In this document: positions 18,522 to 27,493 of the stretch, piece by piece
How the letters are laid out: every line of letters starts with the position of its first letter
Position numbering within the stretch: position 1 is the stretch's first letter
DNA from: Streptomyces sp. HNM0574
GTDB taxonomy: Bacteria; Actinomycetota; Actinomycetes; Streptomycetales; Streptomycetaceae
Assembly (NCBI RefSeq): GCF_012726235.1
Contig: NZ_JAASAH010000008.1
Coordinates: 186,001-250,000 of the forward strand
Reading direction: 5' to 3'
Length of the DNA stretch: 64,000 nt
Position numbers and translations under genes: made by a program
The notes under the pieces: generated by a model
Seen by the model: only the letters and a program-made list of their open reading frames with translations
What the model was told of the DNA's origin: nothing
Databases searched by the model: none

Positions 18522-18539
18522 CGAACGTGTTCACGTTCG
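18522..18539. promoter_or_regulatory. 18-bp palindrome upstream of the defence-like operon
   Basis: CGAACGTG-TT-CACGTTCG is a perfect 8-bp inverted repeat with a 2-bp spacer. It lies about 200 bp upstream of the GTG start of the ATPase-helicase fusion and just after the stop of the LysR gene. The short spacer and symmetrical arms look like a repressor operator rather than a terminator. The operon contains no regulator, so a protein encoded elsewhere would have to bind it. Confidence 0.5.
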
Positions 18540-18585
18540 GCAGAGGGGCTTGCCCCGCCGAGGGAATGGAGAGCCGACGCCGCCG

Positions 18586-19572
18586 TCACTCCCCGCCCCG
18601 CGCAGTCGGGTGCACCTCCCCGTAGGCCCGGTCCGCCGCGTCGAGGAGGGGGGTGCCTTCGGTGCGGTGGTGGTCGATGGCGGTGTACCAGGCGGTGAGG
18701 GTGGTTTGGCACTCGTGGACGAGTTCCTCGGCGGCGGGGCTCAGGGCGGCGTGGCGGTGCACGATGCCGAACGGGACCGACACCACCGGGTCGGTCTCCA
18801 CGACCACGGCGCCGAGGCGGCGTGCCTGCACCGCCATCCGGAGCGGCAGGAAGGCGTGCACGCCGCCGCCGAGGACGAGGGTGAGCTGGGCGTGCCGGTT
18901 CGGCATGCTCGCCGTCAGCCGCGGCTCGACGCCGAACTCGCGCAGCGCCGAGCACACCCGGTCGTTCTCCCGCCGGGCGAGGGCGCACACCGTCAGGGGC
19001 AGGCCGCCCACGGCGTCCAGCGGCAGCCGCCCGTCCTCCGGCGCGGGCGAGCCCGGCGGCATCACCAACAGCAGGCGCTGCACGCCGAGTTCGACGAAGT
19101 CCAGGCCGTCCTCCGGGACCGGTCTGGTCGTGAACCCCAGCTCGCGCCGCCCCGCCACGACCTCGGCGCACAGCGCGCCCGCGCCGGGCGACTCGGCGAC
19201 GTCGAGCCGTACGTCCGGGTGCCGGGAGCGGAACGAGGTGATCCACGAGGCGACCGCGTCGCTGGACATCTCGGGCATCGTCCCGATCGCGACGGACCCC
19301 GACCTGACGTCACGGGCGCGGCTCATCGCGTCCCGTGCGGCCACCACACCGTCGAGCACGGCGCGTGCCTTCGGGACGAGGAGGGTGCCCGCCGACGTCA
19401 GCGTCAGACTGCGGCGCGCGGCGCGGTGGAACAGGGACACGCCGAGCTCGCGTTCGAGGGACTGGATCGCCTGCGACAGGGTGGGCTGCGAGACGTAGAG
19501 CCGCTGCGCGGCCCGGTTCAGGCCCTCGTGCTCGACCACGGCCAGGAAGAACTCCAGCTGGCGCAGCTCCAT
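18586..19572 (-). CDS. LysR-type transcriptional regulator
   Basis: 328 residues. The N-terminal winged helix-turn-helix reads MELRQLEFFLAVVEHEGLNRAAQRLYVSQPTLSQ in pattern, with the family's AAxxLxxSQPxLSxxI helix. The rest is a periplasmic-binding-protein-like effector domain with the hinge near GSVAIGTMPEMSS. LysR regulators respond to a small co-inducer. It lies 42 bp downstream of the acyl-CoA dehydrogenase gene in the same direction, so it probably controls the MFS/CoA-transferase/dehydrogenase operon of which it is the last gene. This is unlike the usual divergent LysR layout. Confidence 0.93.
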   Translation of the reverse strand: MELRQLEFFLAVVEHEGLNRAAQRLYVSQPTLSQAIQSLERELGVSLFHRAARRSLTLTSAGTLLVPKARAVLDGVVAARDAMSRARDVRSGSVAIGTMPEMSSDAVASWITSFRSRHPDVRLDVAESPGAGALCAEVVAGRRELGFTTRPVPEDGLDFVELGVQRLLLVMPPGSPAPEDGRLPLDAVGGLPLTVCALARRENDRVCSALREFGVEPRLTASMPNRHAQLTLVLGGGVHAFLPLRMAVQARRLGAVVVETDPVVSVPFGIVHRHAALSPAAEELVHECQTTLTAWYTAIDHHRTEGTPLLDAADRAYGEVHPTARGGE

Positions 19573-19614
19573 CGGCGCGCTCCCCTCCTGTCGTCGGCCC
19601 GTCCCCGGCCGGGC

Positions 19615-20814
19615 TCAGCGGACCCGGTAGCTGTCCGGCAGGACCCCCTCGGCGGAGACCGAGCGGATCATCGCGCGGCCGAGGTTCCGCTCGTGGATGG
19701 CGGAGGAGCCCTCGTAGATCCGCAGCGTACGCACGTCACGCCACATCCGCGGGACCGGGTGCGGGCCGACGATGCCCTCGCCGCCGAGGAGCTGCACGCA
19801 CCGGTCGGCGACCCGGCCGGCCATCTCCGAGCAGTACAGCTTCGCCGCGGAGATCCGCTGCCGGGGCACCTCGCCGGCGTCGAAGGCCCGGGCCGCGTCC
19901 AGGGTGAGCGCGCGTCCGGCCTCCATTTCCGCGTAGCAGCGGCCCAGTTCGGCCTGGACGACGCCGAGGTCGGCGAGCGGCGCGTCGAACTGCCGCCGCC
20001 GGGTGACGTGCCGGGTCGCCTCCTCCAGCATCCGCGTCGCCTGGCCGACGCAGGTCGCGGCGACGTGCAGCCTGGCGTGGTTGATCCCGCGCATCGCCGC
20101 CTTGAGCCCGGTGCCGGGGACGCCGCCGAGCAGCCGGTCTCCGGGGACGGTCACCGCGTCCAGTCCGATCTCGGCGACCGGGCCCTCGGCGTGGCCGTTC
20201 ATCTGCTCGGGCAGCCGCGTCGTGACGCCGGGGGCGGTGCGCTCGACGAGGAAGGCGGAGATCTCCCGCGCGTTCCCCTCGTCGGTGCGGGCGAAGACGA
20301 GCAGGGTGTCGGCCCAGTGGGCGTTGGTGATGTACCGCTTCTCCCCGTCCAGCACCCAGCCGTCCCCCGAACGCCGGGCGACGGTGCGGACGTTGGTGGC
20401 GTCCGAGCCCGCCTCCGGCTCGGTCAGCGCGAAGGAGGTCACCCGGCGTCCCGCGGCCATCTCCGGCAGCATCTCCCGCCGCTGCGCCTCGGTGCCGTGG
20501 TCGAGGACGGCCTGCGAGCACAGGCCGATCACGGTGGAGAAGCGGGACCGGTACACGCACGAGGCCCGGGTGAACTCCAGGGTCAGCAGCACCTGTTGGG
20601 TCATGCTCCACCCGAGGCCGCCGTAGGCCCGGGGGATGGAGACGCCGAACAGTCCGAGCCCGGCCATCCGCCGTACCAGCCGCTCCGGCACCTCCCCGGC
20701 GGCGGCCATCTCCGCCTCGCCGGGGATGAGTTCCTCGTCGGTGAAGGCGGCGACGCGGCGCAGGTAGGTGTCGAAGTCGAGGTCGGTGAGGCCGGGATCG
20801 GCGGGCGGGGTCAT
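19615..20814 (-). CDS. Acyl-CoA dehydrogenase family flavoenzyme
   Basis: 399 residues, the family length. The FAD/substrate loop appears as TSFALTEPEAGSDATNVRT, then the middle beta domain with YITNA. The C-terminal helical domain ends in RTLRIYEGSSAIHE, where the Glu of YEG is the usual catalytic base. It should form an alpha,beta-double bond in an acyl-CoA and pass electrons to ETF. Its place between a CoA-transferase and a LysR regulator suggests catabolism of an organic acid activated by CoA transfer. Substrate not predictable. It starts 51 bp after the CoA-transferase stop. Confidence 0.93.
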   Translation of the reverse strand: MTPPADPGLTDLDFDTYLRRVAAFTDEELIPGEAEMAAAGEVPERLVRRMAGLGLFGVSIPRAYGGLGWSMTQQVLLTLEFTRASCVYRSRFSTVIGLCSQAVLDHGTEAQRREMLPEMAAGRRVTSFALTEPEAGSDATNVRTVARRSGDGWVLDGEKRYITNAHWADTLLVFARTDEGNAREISAFLVERTAPGVTTRLPEQMNGHAEGPVAEIGLDAVTVPGDRLLGGVPGTGLKAAMRGINHARLHVAATCVGQATRMLEEATRHVTRRRQFDAPLADLGVVQAELGRCYAEMEAGRALTLDAARAFDAGEVPRQRISAAKLYCSEMAGRVADRCVQLLGGEGIVGPHPVPRMWRDVRTLRIYEGSSAIHERNLGRAMIRSVSAEGVLPDSYRVR

Positions 20815-20865
20815 GGGTGCTCCCTCGGTGTGCGTCGGGTCGGGCGGATGGTGGGCCGGCAGGCG

Positions 20866-22050
20866 TCAGGGGCTCTCGCCGACGACTCCGGCGGCGGCCA
20901 GGCGGTCGATCTCGGCCTCCTCGCGGCCGAGTTCGCGCAGGACCTCGCGGGTGTGCGCGCCCAGCGCGGGCGCGGGCGAGGTGCGGCCGCGCGGGGTGCC
21001 GTCGAGGCGGCAGGGCGCGGCGGGGGCGTCGGCGGCCGGTCCGGTCAGGTCGACGAGGAGCCCCGAGGCGGCCAGGTCGGCGTCCGTCGCGAGTTCGTCG
21101 AAGGAGCGCACCGCGCCGCAGACGATGCCGTGCGCGGTGAGCAGTCCGACGGCCTCGGCGCGGGTGAGCCGGCCGAGTGCCTCGTCCAGGACGTCCTTCA
21201 GCGTGGCCCGGTGCGCGACCCGCGAGGCGTTGTCCGCGAAGCGCGGGTCGGTCTCCAGCTCGGGTCTGCCGATGGCGGCGCACAGCGCGGACCACTTGGC
21301 CGCGGTGTAGGCGGAGACGACGACGGCGCCGTCGACGGTCCGTACGAGGTCGGCGGCGGGGGCGACCGCGGGCTGCCCGTTGCCCGTGCGGCGGGGCGGC
21401 TCCCCGGTGAGCCGGTAGCCGGCCCACTGGGTGGCCTGCGCCGCGACGACCGCCTCCATCAGCGAGGTCTCGACGATCCCGCCCGTGCCGGTGCGGGCGC
21501 GCCGGAGGAGGGCGGCGAGGACGCCGGAGGCCAGCGCGTTCGCGGCCAGCACGTCGGCGACGGTGAAGCCCACCCGCTGCGGTTCGCGCCCGGCCTCGCC
21601 GGTGGTGTGCATGATCCCGAACTCGGCCTGGGCGGCGATGTCCAGCCCTGCCCTCGCGGCCGACGGGCCCCGGCTGCCGAACCCGGACACGAAGCCGTAC
21701 ACCAGATGCGGGTGGCGGTCCCGGGTGCGCTCCGGGCCGATGCCGAGGCGGTCGGCGGAACCGTTGCGGAAGTTGTGCAGCAGGACGTCCGAGGCGGCGC
21801 ACAGTTCGTCCAGCACCCGCAGTCCCTCGGGGCGCCGCAGGTCGACGGCGAGGCTGCGTTTGCCGCGGTTGTTGGCGTGCAGCATGGCCTGGCCGAACGG
21901 ACCGACGGACCGTGCCTGGTCGCCCGCGAGGCTCTCCACCTTGACCACCTCGGCGCCCAGGTCGGCGAGTTGCTGGCCGGCGCCGGGGGCGGCGATGTAC
22001 TGCCCCAGGTCGACCACCCGGAACCCGGCGAGCGGCGCTTCCCCGGTCAT
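20866..22050 (-). CDS. Class III (CaiB/BaiF) CoA-transferase
   Basis: 394 residues from the ATG at 22050, which has an AGGAGG ribosome-binding site. The class III pattern is clear: GFRVVDLGQYIAAPGAGQQLADLGAEVVKVE at the N-terminus, then RSLAVDLRRPEG and the LHNFRNGSADRLGI segment. The Asp of AGLDIAAQAEFG sits in the usual catalytic region. It moves CoA between carboxylic acids, here most likely to activate a substrate imported by the upstream MFS protein for the dehydrogenase downstream. Its ATG overlaps the transporter's stop (ATGA), showing tight coupling. Substrate unknown. Confidence 0.92.
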   Translation of the reverse strand: MTGEAPLAGFRVVDLGQYIAAPGAGQQLADLGAEVVKVESLAGDQARSVGPFGQAMLHANNRGKRSLAVDLRRPEGLRVLDELCAASDVLLHNFRNGSADRLGIGPERTRDRHPHLVYGFVSGFGSRGPSAARAGLDIAAQAEFGIMHTTGEAGREPQRVGFTVADVLAANALASGVLAALLRRARTGTGGIVETSLMEAVVAAQATQWAGYRLTGEPPRRTGNGQPAVAPAADLVRTVDGAVVVSAYTAAKWSALCAAIGRPELETDPRFADNASRVAHRATLKDVLDEALGRLTRAEAVGLLTAHGIVCGAVRSFDELATDADLAASGLLVDLTGPAADAPAAPCRLDGTPRGRTSPAPALGAHTREVLRELGREEAEIDRLAAAGVVGESP

Positions 22051-23399
22051 GACGTCCTCCTGTCGGCGGTTTCGGTGGCCCCGCGGCGGGCCGTCTCGGC
22101 CTCCAGCCGTCTGCGGGCCGCCTCCGGGTCGAGCAGGCGGCCGCCGAGGGCTGCGGCGAGGCAGATGGTGACGCCGACGGCGAGGAAGCCGTTCGCGTAC
22201 CCCTCGGAGACCGTCGGCCCGGCCTCGACGATCAGCCCCAGCACGTACGGGGCGACGATCCCCGCGACGCTGTAGACGGCGATGACGCAGCCGAAGAAGG
22301 CCCCGCGCCGGTGCCGCGGCAGGAAGTCGGACGCGCCCGCGAACGCCACCGAGAAGGCGACACTGTTGACCGAGAACGTGCAGACCACGAGCACCAGTTG
22401 GACCGGTCCCGAGTCGATCCGGGAGAACGCGATCATGCTGAGCCCGGCGAGCACGATCAGGGCCGCGGTGAGGTGACCGCGCGCCACCCGCGAACTGTGC
22501 CCCCGGGCCAGCAGCCGCCCCGAGAGGTACCCGGCGCCGAGCAGCACCACGACCGCCAGCGCGTAGGGCACGGTGACCAGCCAGCCGACGGTGGTCGCCC
22601 CGTAGCCGAGGCCCTCGCCGAGAAAGGCGGGCAGCCAGGAGACCTTGAGCGAGGTGATGAGGTACCCGGCGAAGGACAGCAGGCTGAGCCCCCAGAAGCT
22701 GGGCAGCCGCAGCAGCCGGAGGAAGGGCACGTCCAGGTGCCCGTTCGGGTCCTCCTCGCCCTCCGGGGTGCGCCCGCTCCCGGCCCGCCTGCGCAGCGGC
22801 TGCCGTTCGACGTACCGGAGCCAGACGGCCAGCCAGACCAGGCCCGCCAGGATCAGCGCCAGGAACGCGCCGTGCCAGGAGTACGTGACGATGACCCAGG
22901 TCAGCAGCGGAGCGGAGAGCAGGGGGCCCACCGAGGAGCCCGCGTTGACCACGGCCCCGGCGAAGGCCCGCCGTTCCTTCGGGAACCGGTCGGCCACCAC
23001 GCTCTGGCACAGGGCGTGCGCCGGACCCTCGAAGAAGCCCAGCGCGATGCGGGAGGCGAGCAGCACCCCGAACGTCGTCGGGACCGTCAGCGGCAGCATG
23101 CTGGCGACCCAGGTGAGCATCAGGAGGGCCGCGGCCCACTTGTACGAGATCCACGACAGCGCCGCCGAGAGGGCCACGGCGCCGACCGCGAACAGCCAGA
23201 AGAACGCACTGCCGACGAGCCCGAACTCCCCGGCGCTCAGCCCCAGTTCCTCCCGGATCTGCGGCGCGGCCAGCCCGACCGCCGCCTTGTCCGCGAAGTT
23301 GAGGGTGAAGAAGACGAACAGCAGGACGACGACGCCCCAGGCCCTGCGGTCCGCACGGGTGGGCGACAGCTCGGGCGCCCCGGTGCCGGCAGTTGCCAT
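22047..23399 (-). CDS. MFS transporter, anion:cation symporter-like (12 TM)
   Basis: 450 residues from the ATG at 23399, which has a GGAGGATCAC site; longer upstream starts only add a hydrophilic stretch. The N-terminus RRAWGVVVLLFVFFTLNFADKAAVGLAAP resembles the sugar-acid/anion symporter branch of MFS (ACS family). TM segments come in two sets of six with a central loop of about 25 residues (GSGRTPEGEEDPNGH). RIALGFFEGPAHALCQS is the typical TM4 pattern for this branch. It should import a carboxylate. As first gene of the operon it suggests that the CoA-transferase and dehydrogenase act on an imported acid. Confidence 0.88.
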   Translation of the reverse strand: MATAGTGAPELSPTRADRRAWGVVVLLFVFFTLNFADKAAVGLAAPQIREELGLSAGEFGLVGSAFFWLFAVGAVALSAALSWISYKWAAALLMLTWVASMLPLTVPTTFGVLLASRIALGFFEGPAHALCQSVVADRFPKERRAFAGAVVNAGSSVGPLLSAPLLTWVIVTYSWHGAFLALILAGLVWLAVWLRYVERQPLRRRAGSGRTPEGEEDPNGHLDVPFLRLLRLPSFWGLSLLSFAGYLITSLKVSWLPAFLGEGLGYGATTVGWLVTVPYALAVVVLLGAGYLSGRLLARGHSSRVARGHLTAALIVLAGLSMIAFSRIDSGPVQLVLVVCTFSVNSVAFSVAFAGASDFLPRHRRGAFFGCVIAVYSVAGIVAPYVLGLIVEAGPTVSEGYANGFLAVGVTICLAAALGGRLLDPEAARRRLEAETARRGATETADRRTS

Positions 23400-23540
23400 G
23401 TGATCCTCCCTCGGCGCCCCGTCCTCGTCGACGGGTGCTGCGCCGCCCCCCAACCTCGGCGACGCCGTGGCCTGGGACAAGGCGGGAAATCCGTGCCACG
23501 GTGACAGCCGTGGCCGAACAGCGGGGCCCTGGACGCCGAC

Positions 23541-23572
23541 GGCCCCGGCCGCCCGCACGGGCGACCGGGGCC
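23541..23572 (-). terminator. Strong hairpin after the GNAT gene
   Basis: GGCCCCGG-C-CGCCCG pairs with CGGGCG-A-CCGGGGCC around a 2- to 4-base loop, giving a nearly perfect ~14-bp stem. It lies 20 bp beyond the stop of the GNAT gene and before the MFS operon, so it probably separates the two minus-strand units. No U tract, as is common in Streptomyces. Confidence 0.7.
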
Positions 23573-23591
23573 GGGCAAGGATCTGCCAAGG

Positions 23592-24155
23592 TCAGCTGGA
23601 CCAGCGGGAGTTCTGCCACTCCGTGGCGAGCATGGCGTAGTGGAGTTCGCCGCCCCACTCGCCCTTGAAGATCTCCGACTCGACGAAGTGGGCCTCCTTG
23701 CGGAGCCCGATGCGCTCCATCACGGCGGCGGAGCCGGTGTTGCGCGGGTCGCAGCGGCCGATGATCCGGTGCAGCCCGAGCTGCTCGAAGCCGATGCGCA
23801 GCATCTCGACGGACGCCTCGGTGGCGTAGCCCTTGCCGTGGTGCGCGGGGTGCAGGACGTAGCCGAACTCGCCCTGCTTGTGCTCCTCGCTGAGCCACAC
23901 CAGCAGCGTGTAGCCGATGACGGTGCCGTCGAGCTCGACGGCGAGCATCAGGGTGTCGCCCTCCTTGCGCAGCGCCGTCTGGCCCTGGCGGGTGGCGAGT
24001 TCCTTGGCGTTGTCCTCGGGCGTGCGGGGCTCGTTGAACAGGTAGCGCGCCACCTCGGGCAGCGACTCGAAGGCGAGCATGTCCTCCGCGTCGGCCTCGG
24101 TGAACGGGCGCAGCGCGAGGCGTTCGGTCTTGACGGGGTCGACGATTTCGATCAT
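23592..24155 (-). CDS. GNAT family N-acetyltransferase (RimJ/RimL-like)
   Basis: 187 residues with the RimJ/RimL-type opening KTERLALRPFTEADAEDM. The acetyl-CoA binding loop is GEFGYVLHPAHHGKGYATEA, where the R/QxxGxG/A pattern is seen as HHGKGYA. RCDPRNTGSAAVMERIGL follows, with the Asn typical of the family. It would acetylate an amine on a protein or small molecule; which one cannot be said. It stands between the organic-acid operon and the biosynthetic operon, in the same direction as both, but a terminator separates it from the former and about 140 bp from the latter. Confidence 0.93.
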   Translation of the reverse strand: MIEIVDPVKTERLALRPFTEADAEDMLAFESLPEVARYLFNEPRTPEDNAKELATRQGQTALRKEGDTLMLAVELDGTVIGYTLLVWLSEEHKQGEFGYVLHPAHHGKGYATEASVEMLRIGFEQLGLHRIIGRCDPRNTGSAAVMERIGLRKEAHFVESEIFKGEWGGELHYAMLATEWQNSRWSS

Positions 24156-24293
24156 TCGGAGTTCCTCGGTAGGGAGTGGGCGCGGGGTAACCCGCGGTGT
24201 GGTGCGTGGTCGTGCGTGCGGGTGCTCAAACGGTGGTTCCTGTGGTGCCCTTTCTGTGCCGGGGACGGGGGAGTCGAGGGGGCCGGCCTGGGG

Positions 24294-27200
24294 TCACGCC
24301 CTGGCCGTCCGCGCCGGCGGCGTCCCGGGGCGGGGGCGGCAGCATCCGGTGCCGGCGAGGGACCCCGTCCCGTCCGGTGCCGCCCCTGTGGTGAACGCGG
24401 CGGGGGCCGCCGGAGTGCCGGAGCCGGCGGACTTCTCGTAGGGGGCGAGAAGTTCCGGTATCCGGTGTCCGTGGCCGTCGACGAAGACCCGGTCGACGCG
24501 TGCGGCGGCGGTGATGTCCCGCAGCGGGTCGCCGTCGACGATCAGCAGGTCGGCGCGTGCCCCGGCCCTGAGGGTGCCGAGCTCGTCCTCGGCGCCCAGG
24601 GCGCGGGCCGCGTTGCCGGTGGCGGTGGTGAGAGCCTCGCGGGGCGAGAAGCCGTGCTTGACCATGGCGCGCAGGTTCTGGTGCAGGCCGATGCCCGGGT
24701 TGTCCAGCGGCGCGTCGGTACCGGCGACGACGGTGCCGCCCGCGCGGTGCACCCGCAGCAGCAGGTCCACGTCGCCCTCGGTCCAGGCGCGGTCCAGCGC
24801 GGTGTCCTCGCTCCCGGCCGCCTCCACCTGCTTCTTGAGCGCCGCGTACTCCCAGGAGGGGAAGAGGGTTCTGGTGCGCCGGTCGGTGACGAGGTCGGAG
24901 CTCTCCAGGAACATCTCGTGCGCGAACAGCAGCGTGGAGGAGACCCACATGTGGGAGCGGCTGAGCAGCTGCACGGTGTCCTCGGCGGTGCGGCCGCCCG
25001 CGAAGCTGAGCGTGCGGGAGTAGCCGAGCCGGTTCTCGCCGCCGGTGTGCTCCATCCCGTTCAGCCCGGTGACCATCGCCGGGTACAAGTAGTGCGAGAC
25101 GACGGGCACGTGGGCGGCCCGCAGCCGCCGCACCAGCCGCCGCTCCAGGCCCACCGGCAGCCGCTGGTAGGACTTGACGACGTTGTAGTCGAGCGCGAGG
25201 ACCCGCTCCAGCTCCCGGTCGAGCTGCTCGGCGGACGAGACGCAGCGCATGAACCCGAAGTGGCAGCGCGTCCCGTCCAGCGGCTCGCCCGAGCCGAGAT
25301 AGCGCGGCCCGACCGCGGCGCCGGAGTGCAGGGACTCGCGGGTCTCGGCCATCCGGTAGGCGGGGTCGCCGGTGGAGCGGCTGGTGGTCACCCCGTACGC
25401 CAGCCACAGCGGGCCCTGCCGTCCTGCCCATTGGCGGCCGCGCAGGTGCCAGTGGTTGTGCACGTCGATCAGGCCGGGCAGCACGGTGCGGTCCGAGGCG
25501 TCGACGGTGGGTTCGGTGCCGCGTCGTGCCGGGGTGATCGAGGTGATCCGCCCGTCCTCCAGGGTGAGGTCCACGTCGCGGCGGTACCCGGCGGCCCGCC
25601 CGTCCCAGAGCGCCCCGGCCCGGATGACGGTGCGCGGCGGCGCGGGGCGCTGGACGCAGGTGAGCGGCGGTGTGTACGTGGTGGCGCGGGTGGCCGGTCC
25701 GTGCGGCAGCAGCACCAGTTCGCCGAGCGAGAGGAACAGCACGTCGCCCCGGGCGGAGACCGACACCGCGTCCGCGACCCGCTCGGACAGTGGCACGGGT
25801 TCGCCCGTGACGGTGCCGTCGGCGGCGACCGGAATCCGGTGCACCAGGCTGTCGACGACGGCGAGCAGGGAGCGCCCGTCGGGGCTCCACACGGGACCGT
25901 CGTCGCCGCGGGTGGCGAGGGAGCGGTGCGGCGCGACGGCGTGCACGGACCGTTTCCCGCTCGCGGTGTCGACGACCTGGACGCGGTGGTGGCCGTTGGC
26001 GTCCCGGGCCGAGACGGGGGCGGTCACCGCCCAGGCGACCCGGCGGCTCTCCGGGCACCAGGACGGCCGCCCGGGCTGCTCGCTCGCGGGCGCGATCCGG
26101 CGGGAGTCGCGGGTCTTCAGGTCGAGCACCCAGGTGGCACCCGCCTGGTCCTGGTAGGCGACGCGCTTCCCGTCGGGCGCGACGCCCGGCGCGACGGCGC
26201 CGTTCGGCAGGTCCGTGAGCTGCTCGTCCCCGCCGGCGGAGCCGAAGGTGTGCTTCCAGAGGTTGGGCACCCCGGTGCGGTCGCTGGAGTACGCGACGGA
26301 CTTCCCGTCCGGGAACCAGGACGGGTCGGCGGCGAAGTAGCCGTCGTCCACGGCCTTTTCGGCCTCGGAGCCGCCCGAGCCGTCCAGCCGCAGGTGCCAC
26401 AGCGCGCCCAGCGCGCGGAAGCAGACGGCGGAGGCGTCGGGCGACAGCACGGGCCCGGCCAGCCCGAGCGCCCGCGCCCGCCGGGGCGGGCTCACGGGCT
26501 GCCCGATGGCGGGCGGGGTGCCCGGCGGGGCGAGCGCGGCGGCGAAGGGAATGGCCTCGGTCGCGTCCGGCGCTCCGGTGCGGCGGCGGACGATGCGGCC
26601 GTCGGCGCCGGCGTGCACGAGTTCGTCCTCCGAGAGCCAGCCGGGCGGGAACGGCGCGGGCTCCTCGGGCGGTTCGGTGAGCGCCTTGCCGTCGAGACGG
26701 AGGGTGGCCTCGGGCCCGGCGGTGGCGATGTGCGCGAGCTGCCCGCCGGGCCCGTAGGAGGCGCCGCGCAGGGCGTGGCCCTCGGGCGCGGTGTGCACGG
26801 TCCTGCGTCGCCCCGAGCTCAAGTCGACGGTGTCCAGCCGTACTTCACCGGCGACGCAGGCCAGGCTCCGGCCGTCCGGGTGCCAGGTGGGGGAGCGGTA
26901 CGCGTCCTCGTCGTCGGTGCCGGCGACGGGACGGGAGCGCCCCTCGGCCAGATCGTGCACCCAGACGGCGCTGGTGCCGTCCGTGTCGGAGACGTAGGCG
27001 ATGCGGGTGCCGTCGGGGGAGACGGCGGGGTCGACGTCGTACCCCGGACCGTCGGTGAGACGTTCCACCTCACCGGTGGCGAGGTCGACGGCGCAGATGT
27101 CGTAACTGCCGTTCCGGAACGACTGGAAGGCGACGCGCTTCCCGTCGGGGAAGAACGACGGCCAGGTGGCGTCCTCCAGATCGTCGGTGAGCCGGGTGGC

Positions 27201-27455
27201 GGTGCCGCCCTCCAGGGGCAGCAGCCAGAGCACGTTGTGCGCGTCGAACACGAGCCGGCCGGAGGCCGGATGGCAGCTGAGGGCGATGTTGGTGGCCTGC
27301 CGGACCACGAGGCCCCGGCTCGCGGCCGGGGCCTCACCGGCGGGGCCGCCCAGTTCGAGCGCGGCCCCGCCGCCCAGCACGACACCCGTCTTGAGCAGGG
27401 TGCGTCGGGAAGGCCGGGAAAGCCCGGGAACCCGGGGTGTCCAGGAAGGTGTCAT
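24294..27455 (-). CDS. Tat-exported TolB-propeller/amidohydrolase fusion protein
   Basis: 1,053 residues from the ATG at 27455. The N-terminus carries a twin-Arg signal, SRRTLLKTG followed by a hydrophobic run. Residues to about 600 hold WD40/TolB-like repeats with recurring 'SPDGT/SPDGR' and 'FPDGKRVAF' units, a beta-propeller. The C-terminal ~430 residues are a metal-dependent amidohydrolase: LPGLIDVHNHWH (~660), VVSHYL, GGTVVAGTDAP and a closing RADLLIVDGDPL. Such fusions are known as secreted hydrolases of uncertain substrate. It is the last gene of the 4-aminophenylalanine-type operon, 38 bp after the flavoenzyme-methyltransferase gene, so it may process or detoxify the product outside the cell. 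That role is inferred. Confidence 0.88.
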   Translation of the reverse strand: MTPSWTPRVPGLSRPSRRTLLKTGVVLGGGAALELGGPAGEAPAASRGLVVRQATNIALSCHPASGRLVFDAHNVLWLLPLEGGTATRLTDDLEDATWPSFFPDGKRVAFQSFRNGSYDICAVDLATGEVERLTDGPGYDVDPAVSPDGTRIAYVSDTDGTSAVWVHDLAEGRSRPVAGTDDEDAYRSPTWHPDGRSLACVAGEVRLDTVDLSSGRRRTVHTAPEGHALRGASYGPGGQLAHIATAGPEATLRLDGKALTEPPEEPAPFPPGWLSEDELVHAGADGRIVRRRTGAPDATEAIPFAAALAPPGTPPAIGQPVSPPRRARALGLAGPVLSPDASAVCFRALGALWHLRLDGSGGSEAEKAVDDGYFAADPSWFPDGKSVAYSSDRTGVPNLWKHTFGSAGGDEQLTDLPNGAVAPGVAPDGKRVAYQDQAGATWVLDLKTRDSRRIAPASEQPGRPSWCPESRRVAWAVTAPVSARDANGHHRVQVVDTASGKRSVHAVAPHRSLATRGDDGPVWSPDGRSLLAVVDSLVHRIPVAADGTVTGEPVPLSERVADAVSVSARGDVLFLSLGELVLLPHGPATRATTYTPPLTCVQRPAPPRTVIRAGALWDGRAAGYRRDVDLTLEDGRITSITPARRGTEPTVDASDRTVLPGLIDVHNHWHLRGRQWAGRQGPLWLAYGVTTSRSTGDPAYRMAETRESLHSGAAVGPRYLGSGEPLDGTRCHFGFMRCVSSAEQLDRELERVLALDYNVVKSYQRLPVGLERRLVRRLRAAHVPVVSHYLYPAMVTGLNGMEHTGGENRLGYSRTLSFAGGRTAEDTVQLLSRSHMWVSSTLLFAHEMFLESSDLVTDRRTRTLFPSWEYAALKKQVEAAGSEDTALDRAWTEGDVDLLLRVHRAGGTVVAGTDAPLDNPGIGLHQNLRAMVKHGFSPREALTTATGNAARALGAEDELGTLRAGARADLLIVDGDPLRDITAAARVDRVFVDGHGHRIPELLAPYEKSAGSGTPAAPAAFTTGAAPDGTGSLAGTGCCRPRPGTPPARTARA

Positions 27456-27493
27456 GCGGGGGTCTCCACCGTGGTGGTGCGGGTCGGACAGGG

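Noticed and set aside
22051..23898. Extension of the CoA-transferase frame to 1,010 residues
   Set aside because: The extension overlaps the MFS gene out of frame. An ATG with AGGAGG at 22050 starts the real enzyme.
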